A stretch of 36,407 nucleotides of DNA from Flavobacteriales bacterium (GCA_015665275.1 JADFAL010000087.1:1-36407), one strand, 5' to 3'. Shown: positions 1-9,026, counted from the first letter of the stretch. Notes: a model not told the origin generated them from the sequence alone. Numbers and translations: made by a program.

Positions 1-476
<476 letters not shown>

Positions 477-611
477 TTACAAAGACCCAAAAGTCTTTTT
501 TAGCGTTTATTTTGATTGTGTTTTGAACATTTTTCAAGAGGCTGCGTGAATATCTCTAAATCCGTTTACCTCTAACTCAAAATAAAAGCGGCAATTTTCA
601 GTTAGTACAGC

Positions 612-1787
612 ATGCGACTATTTTTGACAATTCTTTCTTTTGCGGGAATCTATTTGGCTTATGGTCAGAACTGGAATCAGCTTACAAACTTCCCCGCGAC
701 ATCAAGAGACGACGGCTGTTCTTTTACGATTAACAATGTTGCTTACTGCGGAACTGGAAGAGATGAGGGGTTTCAGGTTACCAATGATTTTTATGCATTT
801 GATGTAACTACAGAACAATGGTCTGCCGTCGCATCTTTACCGGATTCGGCCAAAAGACAATATGCGGCAGCTACGGAATATGCATCGACAGGACTTTTAT
901 TTGGAGGGATAAATAATCAAGGAAATTTTTTAAACGATTTATGGGTGTATAGCCCTACGATTAACCTTTGGTCGAAAATTACAATTCCCTGCCCGTTTGA
1001 AGGAAGGTCCGGAGCACACATTTTCGTGATTAACGATATTCTCTATGTGGTTGGAGGGAGAACCGCAGTTTCTGATGCAACGAATGAAGTTTGGGCGTTT
1101 GATTTTAATTTAAGCCAATGGTCTCAAAAGAACGATATGCCGGGAGAAGGCGTTTGGCGCGGCTTCGGATTGCAATACAATGACGTTGGAATAGTGGGTA
1201 TGGGGTCTGATTCCACCAATTCGAAACGCGGAGAGATTTACTTCTATGATCCATCGATTGATTTCTGGATTGAAATGACACAGATTGAAACCGACCCCAT
1301 GAATTATCCTGCGGTAAGCTTGATCAATGATCGCTTGTTCGTTTATGGTGGGGAAGATACGCTGGGTGATTACAGCAACGATTTCCGTTATTTGGATTTA
1401 ACCAATTTGACATGGAATGCATTAAATTCCTTTCCGCAAGATGCCAGGAGAGGGGCAATGGCTTTTGGTTCTTCTTCGGATTTTTATATTTCAACAGGCC
1501 TAACTACGCTGCAGCGATTGGACGAAACTTGGGTGGCGAGGGATGTAGTCTCTGTTCAAGAGCAGGAGTTGGTGGAAGACCTGACGATTTATGTCATTGA
1601 TGGCGTAATGATATTGCCAGATAATCTTGAGAAATGCAGTCTGTTTGATAATATGGGGAAGTTGATTCCATTGACTACTGATGCTCACGGAGCATTTCGA
1701 TTGCCCAAAGGATTGTCTGCCGGAATTTACTTCTGTCAGGGAGTTAAGGATGGGCGAATGTATCAGGGGAAATTGCTGATTCAGTAA
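612..1787 (+). CDS. Secreted kelch-repeat protein with T9SS-like C-terminal tail
   Basis: A 391-residue exported protein. Residues 1-18 form a signal peptide ending YG|QNWNQL. Residues about 20-310 hold repeated blades of the kelch beta-propeller type: glycine pairs (FGGINN, VVGGRT, VYGGED) each followed by a strand ending in a W-containing segment (NLWSKI, SQWSQK, LTWNAL). Kelch propellers bind proteins or sugars; no catalytic residues are visible. The last 75 residues resemble a type A T9SS sorting domain (LPKGLSAGIYFCQGVKDGRMYQGKLLIQ region: an LxxGIY turn and a final KLLIQ strand), which would send the protein to the cell surface or medium. It ends convergently, overlapping the next gene by 7 bases. 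The ligand is unknown. Confidence 0.85.
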   Translation: MRLFLTILSFAGIYLAYGQNWNQLTNFPATSRDDGCSFTINNVAYCGTGRDEGFQVTNDFYAFDVTTEQWSAVASLPDSAKRQYAAATEYASTGLLFGGINNQGNFLNDLWVYSPTINLWSKITIPCPFEGRSGAHIFVINDILYVVGGRTAVSDATNEVWAFDFNLSQWSQKNDMPGEGVWRGFGLQYNDVGIVGMGSDSTNSKRGEIYFYDPSIDFWIEMTQIETDPMNYPAVSLINDRLFVYGGEDTLGDYSNDFRYLDLTNLTWNALNSFPQDARRGAMAFGSSSDFYISTGLTTLQRLDETWVARDVVSVQEQELVEDLTIYVIDGVMILPDNLEKCSLFDNMGKLIPLTTDAHGAFRLPKGLSAGIYFCQGVKDGRMYQGKLLIQ

Positions 1788-2677
1788 GCCCAACCTGAAT
1801 TTGCTCCAATGGAAAAATACAGTTTGGAAGGTCGAACTAGAGCTGCATTAAACGTTGGATTTCCATTTGTGTCAAGCATCGGATAATGCGGGGTTGGTCG
1901 GTTGATGAAGGCTCCTAAATCGTGGATGAGTTTGTTCTGGAAGATATGCCGAACATGCTCACTGTCCAATCCAATGCGGACTCCAGAATTTTGACCGTAT
2001 TCGTGTTGTTGCCTCCAACCAACGTAGAAAATGCCGTGACTCGTTTTGCCGAATTTTGTGTTTCGTAAATCGCGGTAGCCTATTTTGCAATCGTCACATC
2101 CGTTTTCGATGAGAGGGGCTGAATTGGATTCTCCTGTCCATAACTGAATGCCAGCGGTGAATTTATGTCGCTGGTATCGATAACTGAAATGAAATTGCCC
2201 GGTTCGGAATCTATCGCGTCCCTGTCCTCCGAAAAGGTCGTTTTCGTGATACATGGAAAAGTCATGAACATGAAATCCAAATCCTCCTGAAGTTTGAGAG
2301 GTTCCCGAACCGTCATGATACCATAAGTAGTTGAATCCAACTCCCAAGTTCTTGTTTGTTTGATGATTCAAGCCATCCAATTCGAAGTCGATTTCTCGAT
2401 CTTCACGGCCCCCAACAATAATAACTCCTGCGGCACTTCGACTTTCCCAATAGTTCTTTCTTCCTCCGAAGGCATTTGGATAGAAGGTAATACGCGTTCC
2501 TAGGTTTACTTGATAAAAGAAGTCGGTATAATAGCCGTTGAGGTTCACGCCAATATTCGAGTTGTGAGAACCAATGGTCATCGCTAATCCGATCGTACCA
2601 CCAAAATGATCACGGAAGTAGTTTTGTCCGAAAGCTGAAAAAGTTCCGAAGAATAAGAGTATTACGATGACTCGCAT
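1781..2677 (-). CDS. Exported protein, possible outer-membrane barrel (polymorphic toxin type 23-like family)
   Basis: A 298-residue protein from the ATG at 2677. This start gives a clean signal peptide (MRVIVILLFFGTFSAFG|Q); a longer reading from 2767 adds 30 residues that would bury it. The mature part is rich in Gly, Tyr, Phe and Asn with alternating hydrophobic strands (GGTIGLAMTIGSHNSNIGVN, FFYQVNLGTRITFYP), as in outer-membrane beta-barrels. This strand pattern recalls Bacteroidota proteins annotated as 'polymorphic toxin type 23 domain-containing'. That name is by resemblance only, and no toxin activity or partner immunity gene is seen. A CxxC pair (GCDDCKIGYRDL) lies near residue 215. 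It ends convergently with the kelch gene. The family call is weak; export is well supported. Confidence 0.7.
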   Translation of the reverse strand: MRVIVILLFFGTFSAFGQNYFRDHFGGTIGLAMTIGSHNSNIGVNLNGYYTDFFYQVNLGTRITFYPNAFGGRKNYWESRSAAGVIIVGGREDREIDFELDGLNHQTNKNLGVGFNYLWYHDGSGTSQTSGGFGFHVHDFSMYHENDLFGGQGRDRFRTGQFHFSYRYQRHKFTAGIQLWTGESNSAPLIENGCDDCKIGYRDLRNTKFGKTSHGIFYVGWRQQHEYGQNSGVRIGLDSEHVRHIFQNKLIHDLGAFINRPTPHYPMLDTNGNPTFNAALVRPSKLYFSIGANSGWAY

Positions 2678-2777
2678 GCTGTAAATATGCCAAAAAACAT
2701 TCCAAAGTTGTACACCTCCATAGAACATGTTAATATTCCAATCATCCTTTTTTTCATGTCGATGCACAGATTGCTCT

Positions 2778-2785
2778 TATGTTTG
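2778..2785 (+). promoter_or_regulatory. Probable promoter -7 box of the LytS/LytTR operon
   Basis: TATGTTTG is a perfect TAnnTTTG match that ends only 4 bases before the ATG at 2790. If it is used, transcription would start at or within a few bases of the start codon, giving a leaderless or nearly leaderless mRNA. No convincing TTG element was found 17-23 bases upstream, only a T-run at 2748-2754. Confidence 0.4.
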
Positions 2786-2789
2786 TAGT

Positions 2790-3836
2790 ATGGTGAACAG
2801 TCGGAGATTTTATTGGTTGGCTCAATTAGGAGGTTGGGCCGGATACTTCGGTCTTGTTATGCTTTCGAACTATTCCCGTGATCCTAAGATACTAACTGGA
2901 TTGTACATTTTGAATTGGGTGTTGGTCATTCTGACAGGAATTCTAGCAACGCATGTACAACGTTTTGTATTCATCAAGTTGGGCTGGTTAAATATGCGTT
3001 TGCCCGCATTGATTCCGAGACTTTTAATCTCTTCTACGATATGTGCACTTGCCATTTGGGGGATTGACTTCATAACTGATTATTATACTGGTTTCCTTGA
3101 AGAATTGAAGTTCGAATTCTCTGTTCCGCGCATGATCTTTGGGATTATTGGTGTATTGATTCTTGTGTTGTCATGGAACGCGATCTATTTTACCTTCCAC
3201 TTCTTCCAGAAGTCGAGAAAGCAAGAAATTTCTAATCTCGAACTAGCTGCCAGTAATAAGGAAAGTGAATTAAAGAACTTACGATCACAGTTGAATCCGC
3301 ACTTCTTGTTTAATTCCTTGAATAGCATTCGTGCGCTGGTGGACATCGATCCCATCAAAGCGAAAAAGTCCATTACAACATTGTCGAATCTATTGCGACA
3401 GTCGCTAGTTTTAGGGAAAGAAAACTTGGTTTCCTTAGAGAATGAATTGAACGTAGCTAAGAGTTATCTTGATTTGGAACGCGTTCGTTTTGAAGAACGA
3501 CTGAATGTTGAGTGGGAGATAGATAGTGAGTTAGCGGATTTCCAAGTTCCACCTTTCTCTTTACAAATGATGGTTGAAAACTCCATTAAACATGGGATTT
3601 CAAATTTGAAAGAAGGGGGGATTGTCAAAATTTCTGCCTATTCCAATGAAGATCGTGTATGCATTAAGGTGGTGAATACTGGAAACCTGAGTAAGGTAAT
3701 GGATCTAGGAGTCGGTATTGAGAATATTCAAAAGCGATTGGAACTGCAATACGGTGATAATGCATCGTTTGCTTTACGCGAACTGCCAGATAATTTTGTA
3801 GAAGCATTAATGTGTTTTAAGAATGAGAGAGTTTAA
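2790..3836 (+). CDS. LytS/YehU-type sensor histidine kinase
   Basis: A 348-residue membrane histidine kinase that would autophosphorylate and pass phosphate to the LytTR regulator encoded next. Four hydrophobic segments lie in residues 10-140, followed by a short coiled linker. The HisK_5-type phosphoacceptor motif LRSQLNPHFLFNSLNSI follows, with the likely phosphorylated His at 171. The ATP-binding domain shows the N-box (QMMVENSIKHGIS, Asn264) and a G-box (GVGIENIQKRL, about 307-317). No extracellular sensor domain is visible, so the signal is probably sensed within the membrane. The start at 2790 is chosen because the 21 codons upstream are Cys-rich and unlike the family, and because a -7 box sits at 2778-2785. 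The stop overlaps the regulator gene by 14 bases, so the pair is translationally coupled. Confidence 0.92.
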   Translation: MVNSRRFYWLAQLGGWAGYFGLVMLSNYSRDPKILTGLYILNWVLVILTGILATHVQRFVFIKLGWLNMRLPALIPRLLISSTICALAIWGIDFITDYYTGFLEELKFEFSVPRMIFGIIGVLILVLSWNAIYFTFHFFQKSRKQEISNLELAASNKESELKNLRSQLNPHFLFNSLNSIRALVDIDPIKAKKSITTLSNLLRQSLVLGKENLVSLENELNVAKSYLDLERVRFEERLNVEWEIDSELADFQVPPFSLQMMVENSIKHGISNLKEGGIVKISAYSNEDRVCIKVVNTGNLSKVMDLGVGIENIQKRLELQYGDNASFALRELPDNFVEALMCFKNERV

Positions 3837-4584
3837 AAGTGTTGTAATTGATGATGAGCGTTTGGCGCGAGAGGAATTGAAATCAATCTTGTCCGAGTAC
3901 CCTGAAATAACTGTAGTAGGGGAGGCGCAGAACGGTGAAGAAGGAATTGAACTGATTCGAAAGACCGATCCTGATTTGATTTTTCTGGACGTGAATATGC
4001 CGGAACTTTCGGGGTTCGAAATGTTGAAGAAACTGGACAATATTCCCCACGTTATTTTCATTACTGCTTACGATGAATATGCGCTGAAAGCATTTGAAGT
4101 CAATGCGTTGGATTACATCTTAAAACCAATCGATCCGGAGCGTCTTGCTGAAGCCATTGAAAAGCTGAAAGAAAGAGAAGAAAGTGAATTTGAATCTGCA
4201 GCGGAAATTCGTACGAGTCGCAAAGATCGAATGCTTACAAGTACTGATAGAGTGTTCATTAAGGATGGTGAGAAGTGTTTCTTCGTTGAGTTATCAAAAG
4301 TACGCATGTTAGAATCAGACGGAAACTACGTGAAGGTATACTTCGGTAAAAATCGCCCTTTGATTCTGCGATCTCTGAATAGTTTCGAAAGCAGACTAGA
4401 TCCCGAACATTTCTTTCGTGCGAACCGAAAATTTATCATCAATCTTGATTGGGTTGAAAGTGTCGAGAACTGGTTCAATGGAGGTTTGCGCGTTGAATTG
4501 AAGCACGAAATTGAAGGCAAAAAAGAAACAGTAGATATCTCGCGCCGTCAAGCCATTCGATTTAGGGAATTATTGTCGTTGTAG
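3823..4584 (+). CDS. LytTR-family response regulator
   Basis: A 253-residue two-component regulator paired with the kinase just upstream. Residues 1-120 form the receiver domain: acidic pocket Asp10/Asp11, phosphoacceptor Asp56 in LIFLDVNMPELSGFEML, Thr81 in FITAYDEYA, and the conserved Lys101 in YILKPID. Residues about 150-253 form a LytTR DNA-binding domain, recognisable from KVRMLESDGNYVKVYF, the HFFRANRKFIINLDWV strand and the closing SRRQAIRFRELL. These domains typically bind direct repeats upstream of target genes. The targets cannot be read from the window; the neighbouring kelch and barrel genes are candidates only by position. The start inside the kinase gene is supported by the conserved FKSVVIDDE opening. 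Confidence 0.94.
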   Translation: MREFKSVVIDDERLAREELKSILSEYPEITVVGEAQNGEEGIELIRKTDPDLIFLDVNMPELSGFEMLKKLDNIPHVIFITAYDEYALKAFEVNALDYILKPIDPERLAEAIEKLKEREESEFESAAEIRTSRKDRMLTSTDRVFIKDGEKCFFVELSKVRMLESDGNYVKVYFGKNRPLILRSLNSFESRLDPEHFFRANRKFIINLDWVESVENWFNGGLRVELKHEIEGKKETVDISRRQAIRFRELLSL

Positions 4585-4604
4585 ATTTTCTGTTTGATTG
4601 TTCA

Positions 4605-4682
4605 CTGAGGTTCTCGAAGTGAACTTCCGAGAAAATTTTAATCAGATTTCAAGATATGTTCGCTTGACTTCGAGAGCCTCAG
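4605..4682. repeat. Inverted repeat between convergent genes
   Basis: Left arm CTGAGGTTCTCGAAGT (4605-4620) and right arm ACTTCGAGAGCCTCAG (4667-4682) are reverse complements with one mismatch, separated by 46 bases. The start of the interval (GAACTTCCGAGAAAA) partly repeats the arm sequence. It could fold as a long hairpin in RNA from either strand. It lies in the overlap of two convergent 3' ends, as expected for a bidirectional terminator or a dispersed REP-like repeat. Which of these it is cannot be told from one copy. Confidence 0.6.
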
Positions 4683-4841
4683 CCTACGCTAGAGATTGTT
4701 GATTTTGCTCGAAGATTTGTTGCGTTTTCCAATGGATAAAAACAAGATCATAGAAATTACATTGAACAATTGGAACAGAGTCTCGAAATGAAGTAGTTTC
4801 ACTACCAACTCATCTTAATCCGACTGTAAAATAAGTCTTTT

Positions 4842-4884
4842 GTCTAATGTCTAATGTCTAATAGTCTAGCGACTAATGTCTAGA
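4842..4884. repeat. GTCTAAT heptamer tandem array
   Basis: Three perfect head-to-tail GTCTAAT units (4842-4862) are followed by degenerate ones (GTCTAGC, GACTAAT, GTCTAGA) up to 4884. The array ends 5 bases short of the cvfB stop codon (minus strand). A related GTCTAGC array sits at the 3' end of ftsK (24753-24772). Confidence 0.75.
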
Positions 4885-4889
4885 TTCTT

Positions 4890-5717
4890 TTACTCCACCA
4901 AATAAATCCCATCCTTCTCCAATCGAATAATGCGTTCACGGTATAGGTTTCCAATCGCTTGTTTGAAGGTTTTCTTGCTCATTGCCAGTGATTCACGGAT
5001 GTCATCTGGGTGACTTTTGTCCGTGAGTGGAATGAATTTCTTCTTTTGAAGTATTTCTAAGATTTTTTCTGACGAACCCGAAACTTTCGCGAAACTCGTT
5101 GGGTCCAAGCGGACATCTAACTTGCCGTCCTCTCTTACTTTTGCTACGTATCCGGTAGTTCTTTGGCCTGGAGTTACTGGACGACTGATATCGTTGTTGA
5201 AGATTAGTCCAGAGTATTTGTTCTCGACGATAACCTTAACGCCTAAATCTGTTTGTTCGCAAATGAGGAGATTGACTTCTTTCTTTGGATCGAAATCTTC
5301 GGTACATTCCTCCAAATAGCGACTGACTTTGGCCGAAGCAAACAAACGGTCTGTGGCTTCGTCCAATTGCAAAGTCACCAAATAGTAGCGCCCTTCTTCA
5401 AATTTCAGTTTTTGTTCCTTGAATGGAACCATGAGATCTTTTTCAAGCCCCCAATCCATAAAGGCTCCGAAGAAGTTTACGGCTTTCGTTTGCAGATATG
5501 CAAAACTGTGTAAATCGATAAGTGGGCGCTCGGTTGTAGCCACCAATCGGTCTTCAGAATCGCGGTACAGGTATACCTCAACCTCGCTATCGATAGCTAA
5601 ATCGTCTGTTAAATATTTGTTGGGAAGTAAGACATCGTTGTCTTCAGCATCACCAAGATACGCGCCCACAGAAGTGAATCGCAGAACACGCAAAGTGTTC
5701 ACCTCTCCTAAATTCAT
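4890..5717 (-). CDS. cvfB: CvfB/YitL-family S1 RNA-binding protein
   Basis: A 275-residue protein of the CvfB family, known from Staphylococcus aureus CvfB (conserved virulence factor B), which binds RNA. Three successive S1-like OB-fold regions fill about residues 5-205. The first contains SVGAYLGDAEDNDVLLPNKY, and the later ones contain TDLGVKVIVENKYSGLIFNND and GQRTTGYVAKVREDGKLDVRL. A winged-helix domain closes the protein (about 215-275; LAMSKKTFKQAIGNLYRERIIRLEKDGIYLVE region), which is the usual order and length. The start codon lies 6 bases after the stop of the universal stress gene, so the two are probably co-transcribed (usp then cvfB). The cellular role in Bacteroidota is not established. 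Confidence 0.9.
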   Translation of the reverse strand: MNLGEVNTLRVLRFTSVGAYLGDAEDNDVLLPNKYLTDDLAIDSEVEVYLYRDSEDRLVATTERPLIDLHSFAYLQTKAVNFFGAFMDWGLEKDLMVPFKEQKLKFEEGRYYLVTLQLDEATDRLFASAKVSRYLEECTEDFDPKKEVNLLICEQTDLGVKVIVENKYSGLIFNNDISRPVTPGQRTTGYVAKVREDGKLDVRLDPTSFAKVSGSSEKILEILQKKKFIPLTDKSHPDDIRESLAMSKKTFKQAIGNLYRERIIRLEKDGIYLVE

Positions 5718-5723
5718 GAATTT

Positions 5724-6530
5724 CTAGAAATACAATGATGACGCCAATTTGGAATTAACCACCAAGAATGGAATTCCAGCTTTGTTGCACATCAAATTTT
5801 GAGCAAAGGTATCAAATTGCGGTAATAAACTTTCGGAATGATATGCAATGGCGATCATGTTGCCGTCATTTGCCGTGGCGTAGTTCATTATTTTCTTTTC
5901 ATAGGAACCGCGCTTCTTTGTAATTTCAATCGTAGGGGTAATGTTTCGTTCTTCGTATTGATCTTTTACAATAGAAATTCGATTGTGAAGGCGTGTATGA
6001 AGAATTTGATCCGATTGGTCTTCGGCAAGCACGTGCACCTTTGAATTCAACATGTTCGACATGTCTCCCGCAATATTGACAATCTGAAGACTTTCTTTTG
6101 TTAAATCGATAGGAACTATGATGTTATTCACATCTTCCACTTTTGTCGACTTCTGAACGATTAAAAACGGACAGTCTACACTGGTAACTACCTTCATGGC
6201 GTGACTTCCAAATACCGACTGCAATCCTCGTTTTCCATGTGTTCCCATAATGATGAGTTGGGCATGTTCTTTTTTAGTGACCTTACCAATATCAGTGAAA
6301 ATGGATCCAACCCGAACGGAGTACGTTAATTCTACAGCGGGTGGCGTTTTTGTATTTTCTACGAGCGCTTGCAGCTTTGTTTTCGCTTGCATGCCTTTTG
6401 GCTTATCAACTGCTACGTTAAGTAACATGATCTCGGCTCGAACTTTCCCTCCTAAAAACAGTGCATATTCCAGTGCTTTCTCTGATACAGGTGTGAAATC
6501 GTAAGGGACGATATAGAGGTTCTTACTCAT
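5724..6530 (-). CDS. Universal stress protein, two UspA domains
   Basis: A 268-residue cytoplasmic protein with two UspA folds in tandem. The first (about 1-145) opens with NLYIVPYDFTPVSEKALEYA and carries the ATP-binding pattern G-2x-G-9x-[GS] seen as IIMGTHGKRGLQSVFGSHAMKVV. The second (about 150-268) begins NNIIVPIDLTKESLQIV and is more degenerate; the glycine-rich loop is lost, so nucleotide binding is likely confined to the first half. Universal stress proteins rise in starvation and stress, but the molecular task is mostly unknown. It heads an operon with cvfB (6-base gap). A close paralogue of the same layout is at 22940-23770. A near-match to the -7 box (TACCTTTA) lies about 15 bases upstream of the ATG. 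Confidence 0.92.
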   Translation of the reverse strand: MSKNLYIVPYDFTPVSEKALEYALFLGGKVRAEIMLLNVAVDKPKGMQAKTKLQALVENTKTPPAVELTYSVRVGSIFTDIGKVTKKEHAQLIIMGTHGKRGLQSVFGSHAMKVVTSVDCPFLIVQKSTKVEDVNNIIVPIDLTKESLQIVNIAGDMSNMLNSKVHVLAEDQSDQILHTRLHNRISIVKDQYEERNITPTIEITKKRGSYEKKIMNYATANDGNMIAIAYHSESLLPQFDTFAQNLMCNKAGIPFLVVNSKLASSLYF

Positions 6531-6725
6531 AGTTAGTGCTTTGATTTAAAGGTATACTTTTTTTTCAATGACTTTAAAAGTGTACCACAACAATGTATAA
6601 ACGACCCTTTGTGGTTAATATTTTAACAACTTCAAGCCGTAAAATGTTACAACGCCTGTTGGAAATGAAGAAAAAAATGGGGGAGAGGATGGATACTGCT
6701 TAAGGAAATCAGTAGCGATTATTCC

Positions 6726-7853
6726 TTAGTTTTTACGTTTGAACCAGCGACGTTTCTTCTTCTTTTTATCGCCAAGAATACTCAAGTCGTTTGGATTACG
6801 CTTGTCTTTTTTATCGACGCGGGCATCCAATTCTTTTTGACGGTCCGTTTTCTGAATTTCCGGGTTTTCGCTTCCCTCAGTCTCAGGTGTTACTGCCACA
6901 TGTTCTGAACCTCCAGCCGGAGCTGTTGCGTCTTCTGGGTTCTGCCAATTCGTTTTTACGATTCTTTTCTCTAGCTGACCTTGGTTGTTCATTACAGTAA
7001 CTTCCTGCTTTTGGCTAGATATCATATTGTCGTTAATTCCAATAACGTCTTCTTTCAAAACCCATTTCTTGCCTTCATATTCAAAGGCATCATAAGACAT
7101 ATCTGGAACGTAATACGATCTGAAATTCTTCAATGCGGGAGACTCCGGCGATAGGTGATCCATCATGATTCGCTCGCGATGTGCTTCGTAATTCAAGAAC
7201 ATACTTGTTTTTTTGGAATGCTCAAAGAAGACGCGCTTTTTCGTTTTCTTACCCATTTTAAAGATAGGGCTTCCGAATTTCACGGCGCTGGAAGTGAAGT
7301 ACATCGCATCAATCAATTTTATTTGACTCAAAGATGAATTGTGATCCCATCCTAACAAAGTGTATATGGTTTTTGAACCGCGTTTTACTGGAATGATTTT
7401 ATAATACAAAGCACCGTACCAGTTTTCATGATCGATAATCTCCGTAGGTTGTGAAGGCATTCCGAAACTCATGTCAACAAGTTCGGTTACGCGCACTTCA
7501 TCTTTCTTATTATCATTATAGAGTACGAAACAGTGATACGTATGACTAAAGTCTTCTTGCTCAACGTTCCAGTTCACGATGCGAACTTGTTTATCGGGAC
7601 TATCAATTACACCGACTGTTTCCAACAATGTGAAATCGTAGGAGAGCGCCCCTGGCTCATTTAAGGCCTGTGTCATTAACTGCTTGAACTCTGCGTTCGC
7701 AGAACTTTTCTCAGCATTTGTTTCAGCTGTACGAAGTACGTCTAAAAGACTGTCCAATTCTTGCTCTATTTCCTGCAGCACAGGGTTTCCTTCCGCATAA
7801 GTGAAGAAGGATGTTAAGGCAAAAAATGATATGACTACGACTTTCATACTCAT
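6726..7853 (-). CDS. Exported protein of unknown function with basic C-terminus
   Basis: A 375-residue protein not matched to a named family. Residues 1-20 are a signal peptide (VVVISFFALTSFFTYAEG); translation could start at 7853 or at a second ATG at 7847, and both keep the signal. The body (about 25-290) contains ordered stretches such as YNDNKKDEVRVTELVD, WYGALYYKIIPVK and YTLLGWDHNSSLSQIKLIDAM, plus a hydrophobic MYFTSSAVKFGSPIF segment. The tail from about 290 is low-complexity, charged and probably disordered, ending in a run of Lys/Arg (DKKKKKRRWFKRKN). Such basic tails may bind nucleic acid or the negatively charged envelope, but this is speculation. It stands alone, 61 bases from the DinB-like gene upstream. 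Confidence 0.8.
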   Translation of the reverse strand: MSMKVVVISFFALTSFFTYAEGNPVLQEIEQELDSLLDVLRTAETNAEKSSANAEFKQLMTQALNEPGALSYDFTLLETVGVIDSPDKQVRIVNWNVEQEDFSHTYHCFVLYNDNKKDEVRVTELVDMSFGMPSQPTEIIDHENWYGALYYKIIPVKRGSKTIYTLLGWDHNSSLSQIKLIDAMYFTSSAVKFGSPIFKMGKKTKKRVFFEHSKKTSMFLNYEAHRERIMMDHLSPESPALKNFRSYYVPDMSYDAFEYEGKKWVLKEDVIGINDNMISSQKQEVTVMNNQGQLEKRIVKTNWQNPEDATAPAGGSEHVAVTPETEGSENPEIQKTDRQKELDARVDKKDKRNPNDLSILGDKKKKKRRWFKRKN

Positions 7854-7914
7854 GATAACGAAGATACGGTGTTTTTGTTACGCTTGATAGTACTGTTCAA
7901 GGATCGTGCCTGAA

Positions 7915-8358
7915 TTAATGGAATGAGATAAAGTTAAAAGCTGGAGGCTGGATGTCCAGAGTCCTCAGTTCACGGGAGATTTGAGCCCTGTGATAGTTGC
8001 TGTGGTTGAGAATATGATACAAGATGTCCATCATATCTTTTTCGTACGAAATTCCCTCTTCGCTGGTGTAATTCACCTTGTTAGTGATTTCTTGTTTCTC
8101 CAGAAAATCGATAGTCTTGAGATGATTCTCTTGGGCAAGTTTCTCCCAGTAGTCGATGGGAAGAATATCCCAAGTATGTGATTCGGAAGGAATTTCTAAG
8201 AGTCGATGCATCCAAATGTGATGTACATTGACTACGTGCGAAAACGATTTCATGATGAATGTATTCAATTCATCTTCATGCTGCTTCAGTCGTTCAATCC
8301 AACGCTGATTACAACGGAAATCGTATTCGAATTTATCCAGGAAAAAGTCGGTGATCAC
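7915..8358 (-). CDS. DinB-like four-helix-bundle protein
   Basis: A 147-residue protein with the layout of the DinB/YfiT superfamily, small metal-binding four-helix bundles. The likely metal-binding histidines are visible: His47 in the second helix (VVNVHHIWMHRLL) and the pair His119/His123 in the HxxxH of ILNHSNYHRAQISRELR. The family includes thiol transferases and many members of unknown role; despite the name it is unrelated to DNA polymerase IV. The ATG lies 1 base after the rpe stop codon, so it is almost certainly translated from the same mRNA as rpe. The functional link to epimerase is not evident. Confidence 0.85.
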   Translation of the reverse strand: MITDFFLDKFEYDFRCNQRWIERLKQHEDELNTFIMKSFSHVVNVHHIWMHRLLEIPSESHTWDILPIDYWEKLAQENHLKTIDFLEKQEITNKVNYTSEEGISYEKDMMDILYHILNHSNYHRAQISRELRTLDIQPPAFNFISFH

Positions 8359-8359
8359 T

Positions 8360-9010
8360 TTACAATTGTTTCAATGCAGTAATCGTTTTCTCAGGATCGT
8401 CTGATTTGAAAACAAAACTACCTGCAACCAAAGCATCCGCTCCAGCATCTACCAACCTGCGACCTGTCTCAAGGTTTACACCTCCATCAATTTCAATTTT
8501 AGCAGAACTACCAGATTCCACAATCAACTGCTTCAACTCTGCGACTTTTTCAAAGGCTTGATCGATAAATTTCTGCCCACCAAATCCAGGGTTTACCGAC
8601 ATGATTAAAACGAGATCTAAATCTTTGATTACACTTCTCAACAATTCAGGATTTGTGTGTGGATTCAACGCCACTCCCGCTTGCATATCATACGATTTGA
8701 TCAATTGAATTGATCGATGTAAGTGTGGACACGCTTCATAATGAACCGTTAAAATATCGGCTCCAGCATTCTTAAAATCCTCAACATACTTGTCTGGTTC
8801 CACAATCATCAAGTGAACATCCATGGGCTTTGTAGCGTATTTTTTCATCGCTTTTAAAACGGGAAGTCCAAAGGAAATATTAGGAACAAAGACGCCGTCC
8901 ATGATGTCAATATGGAACCAATCGGCATCAGAACGATTGATCATTTCAACTTCGCGTTGCACATTCGCAAAATCGCAAGAAAGCATAGATGGGGATACAA
9001 TTACCGACAT
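8360..9010 (-). CDS. rpe: Ribulose-phosphate 3-epimerase
   Basis: A 216-residue cytoplasmic enzyme interconverting ribulose 5-phosphate and xylulose 5-phosphate in the pentose phosphate pathway. Length and order match the family TIM barrel. Key residues are present: Ser8 (VSPSMLSCDF), metal ligands and catalytic acid His33/Asp35 (FHIDIMDGVFVPN), His66 (MDVHLMI), the phosphate loop NPGFGGQKFI, and Asp175 in EIDGGVN, the second catalytic acid. The C-terminal phosphate grip (AGSFVFKSDDP) is intact. It leads the rpe/dinB-like unit. A -7 box lies 17 bases upstream of the ATG, inside the 31-base gap from the L,D-transpeptidase gene, so it can be expressed separately from that gene. Confidence 0.97.
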   Translation of the reverse strand: MSVIVSPSMLSCDFANVQREVEMINRSDADWFHIDIMDGVFVPNISFGLPVLKAMKKYATKPMDVHLMIVEPDKYVEDFKNAGADILTVHYEACPHLHRSIQLIKSYDMQAGVALNPHTNPELLRSVIKDLDLVLIMSVNPGFGGQKFIDQAFEKVAELKQLIVESGSSAKIEIDGGVNLETGRRLVDAGADALVAGSFVFKSDDPEKTITALKQL

Positions 9011-9026
9011 GAAAAAAAGTTTGCGG

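Larger units (their letters stand above)
4585..4889. other. Non-coding spacer with inverted repeat and heptamer array
   Basis: About 305 bases lie between the convergent LytTR gene and cvfB, with no credible ORF. The LytTR-proximal part contains a 16-base inverted repeat (4605-4620 against 4667-4682, one mismatch). The cvfB-proximal end contains tandem GTCTAAT heptamers (4842-4884). The middle (4683-4841) shows nothing recognisable. Confidence 0.8.

Noticed and set aside
481-500. Hairpin AAAGAC-CCAAAA-GTCTTT followed by T residues
   Set aside because: Only six mostly A-T pairs, located upstream of two divergent genes where there is no transcript to terminate; more likely part of the pyrG -33 region.
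1781-2677. Toxin/immunity system suggested by the type 23-like resemblance
   Set aside because: No immunity gene adjacent, and the protein looks like an exported barrel rather than a toxin domain on a carrier.
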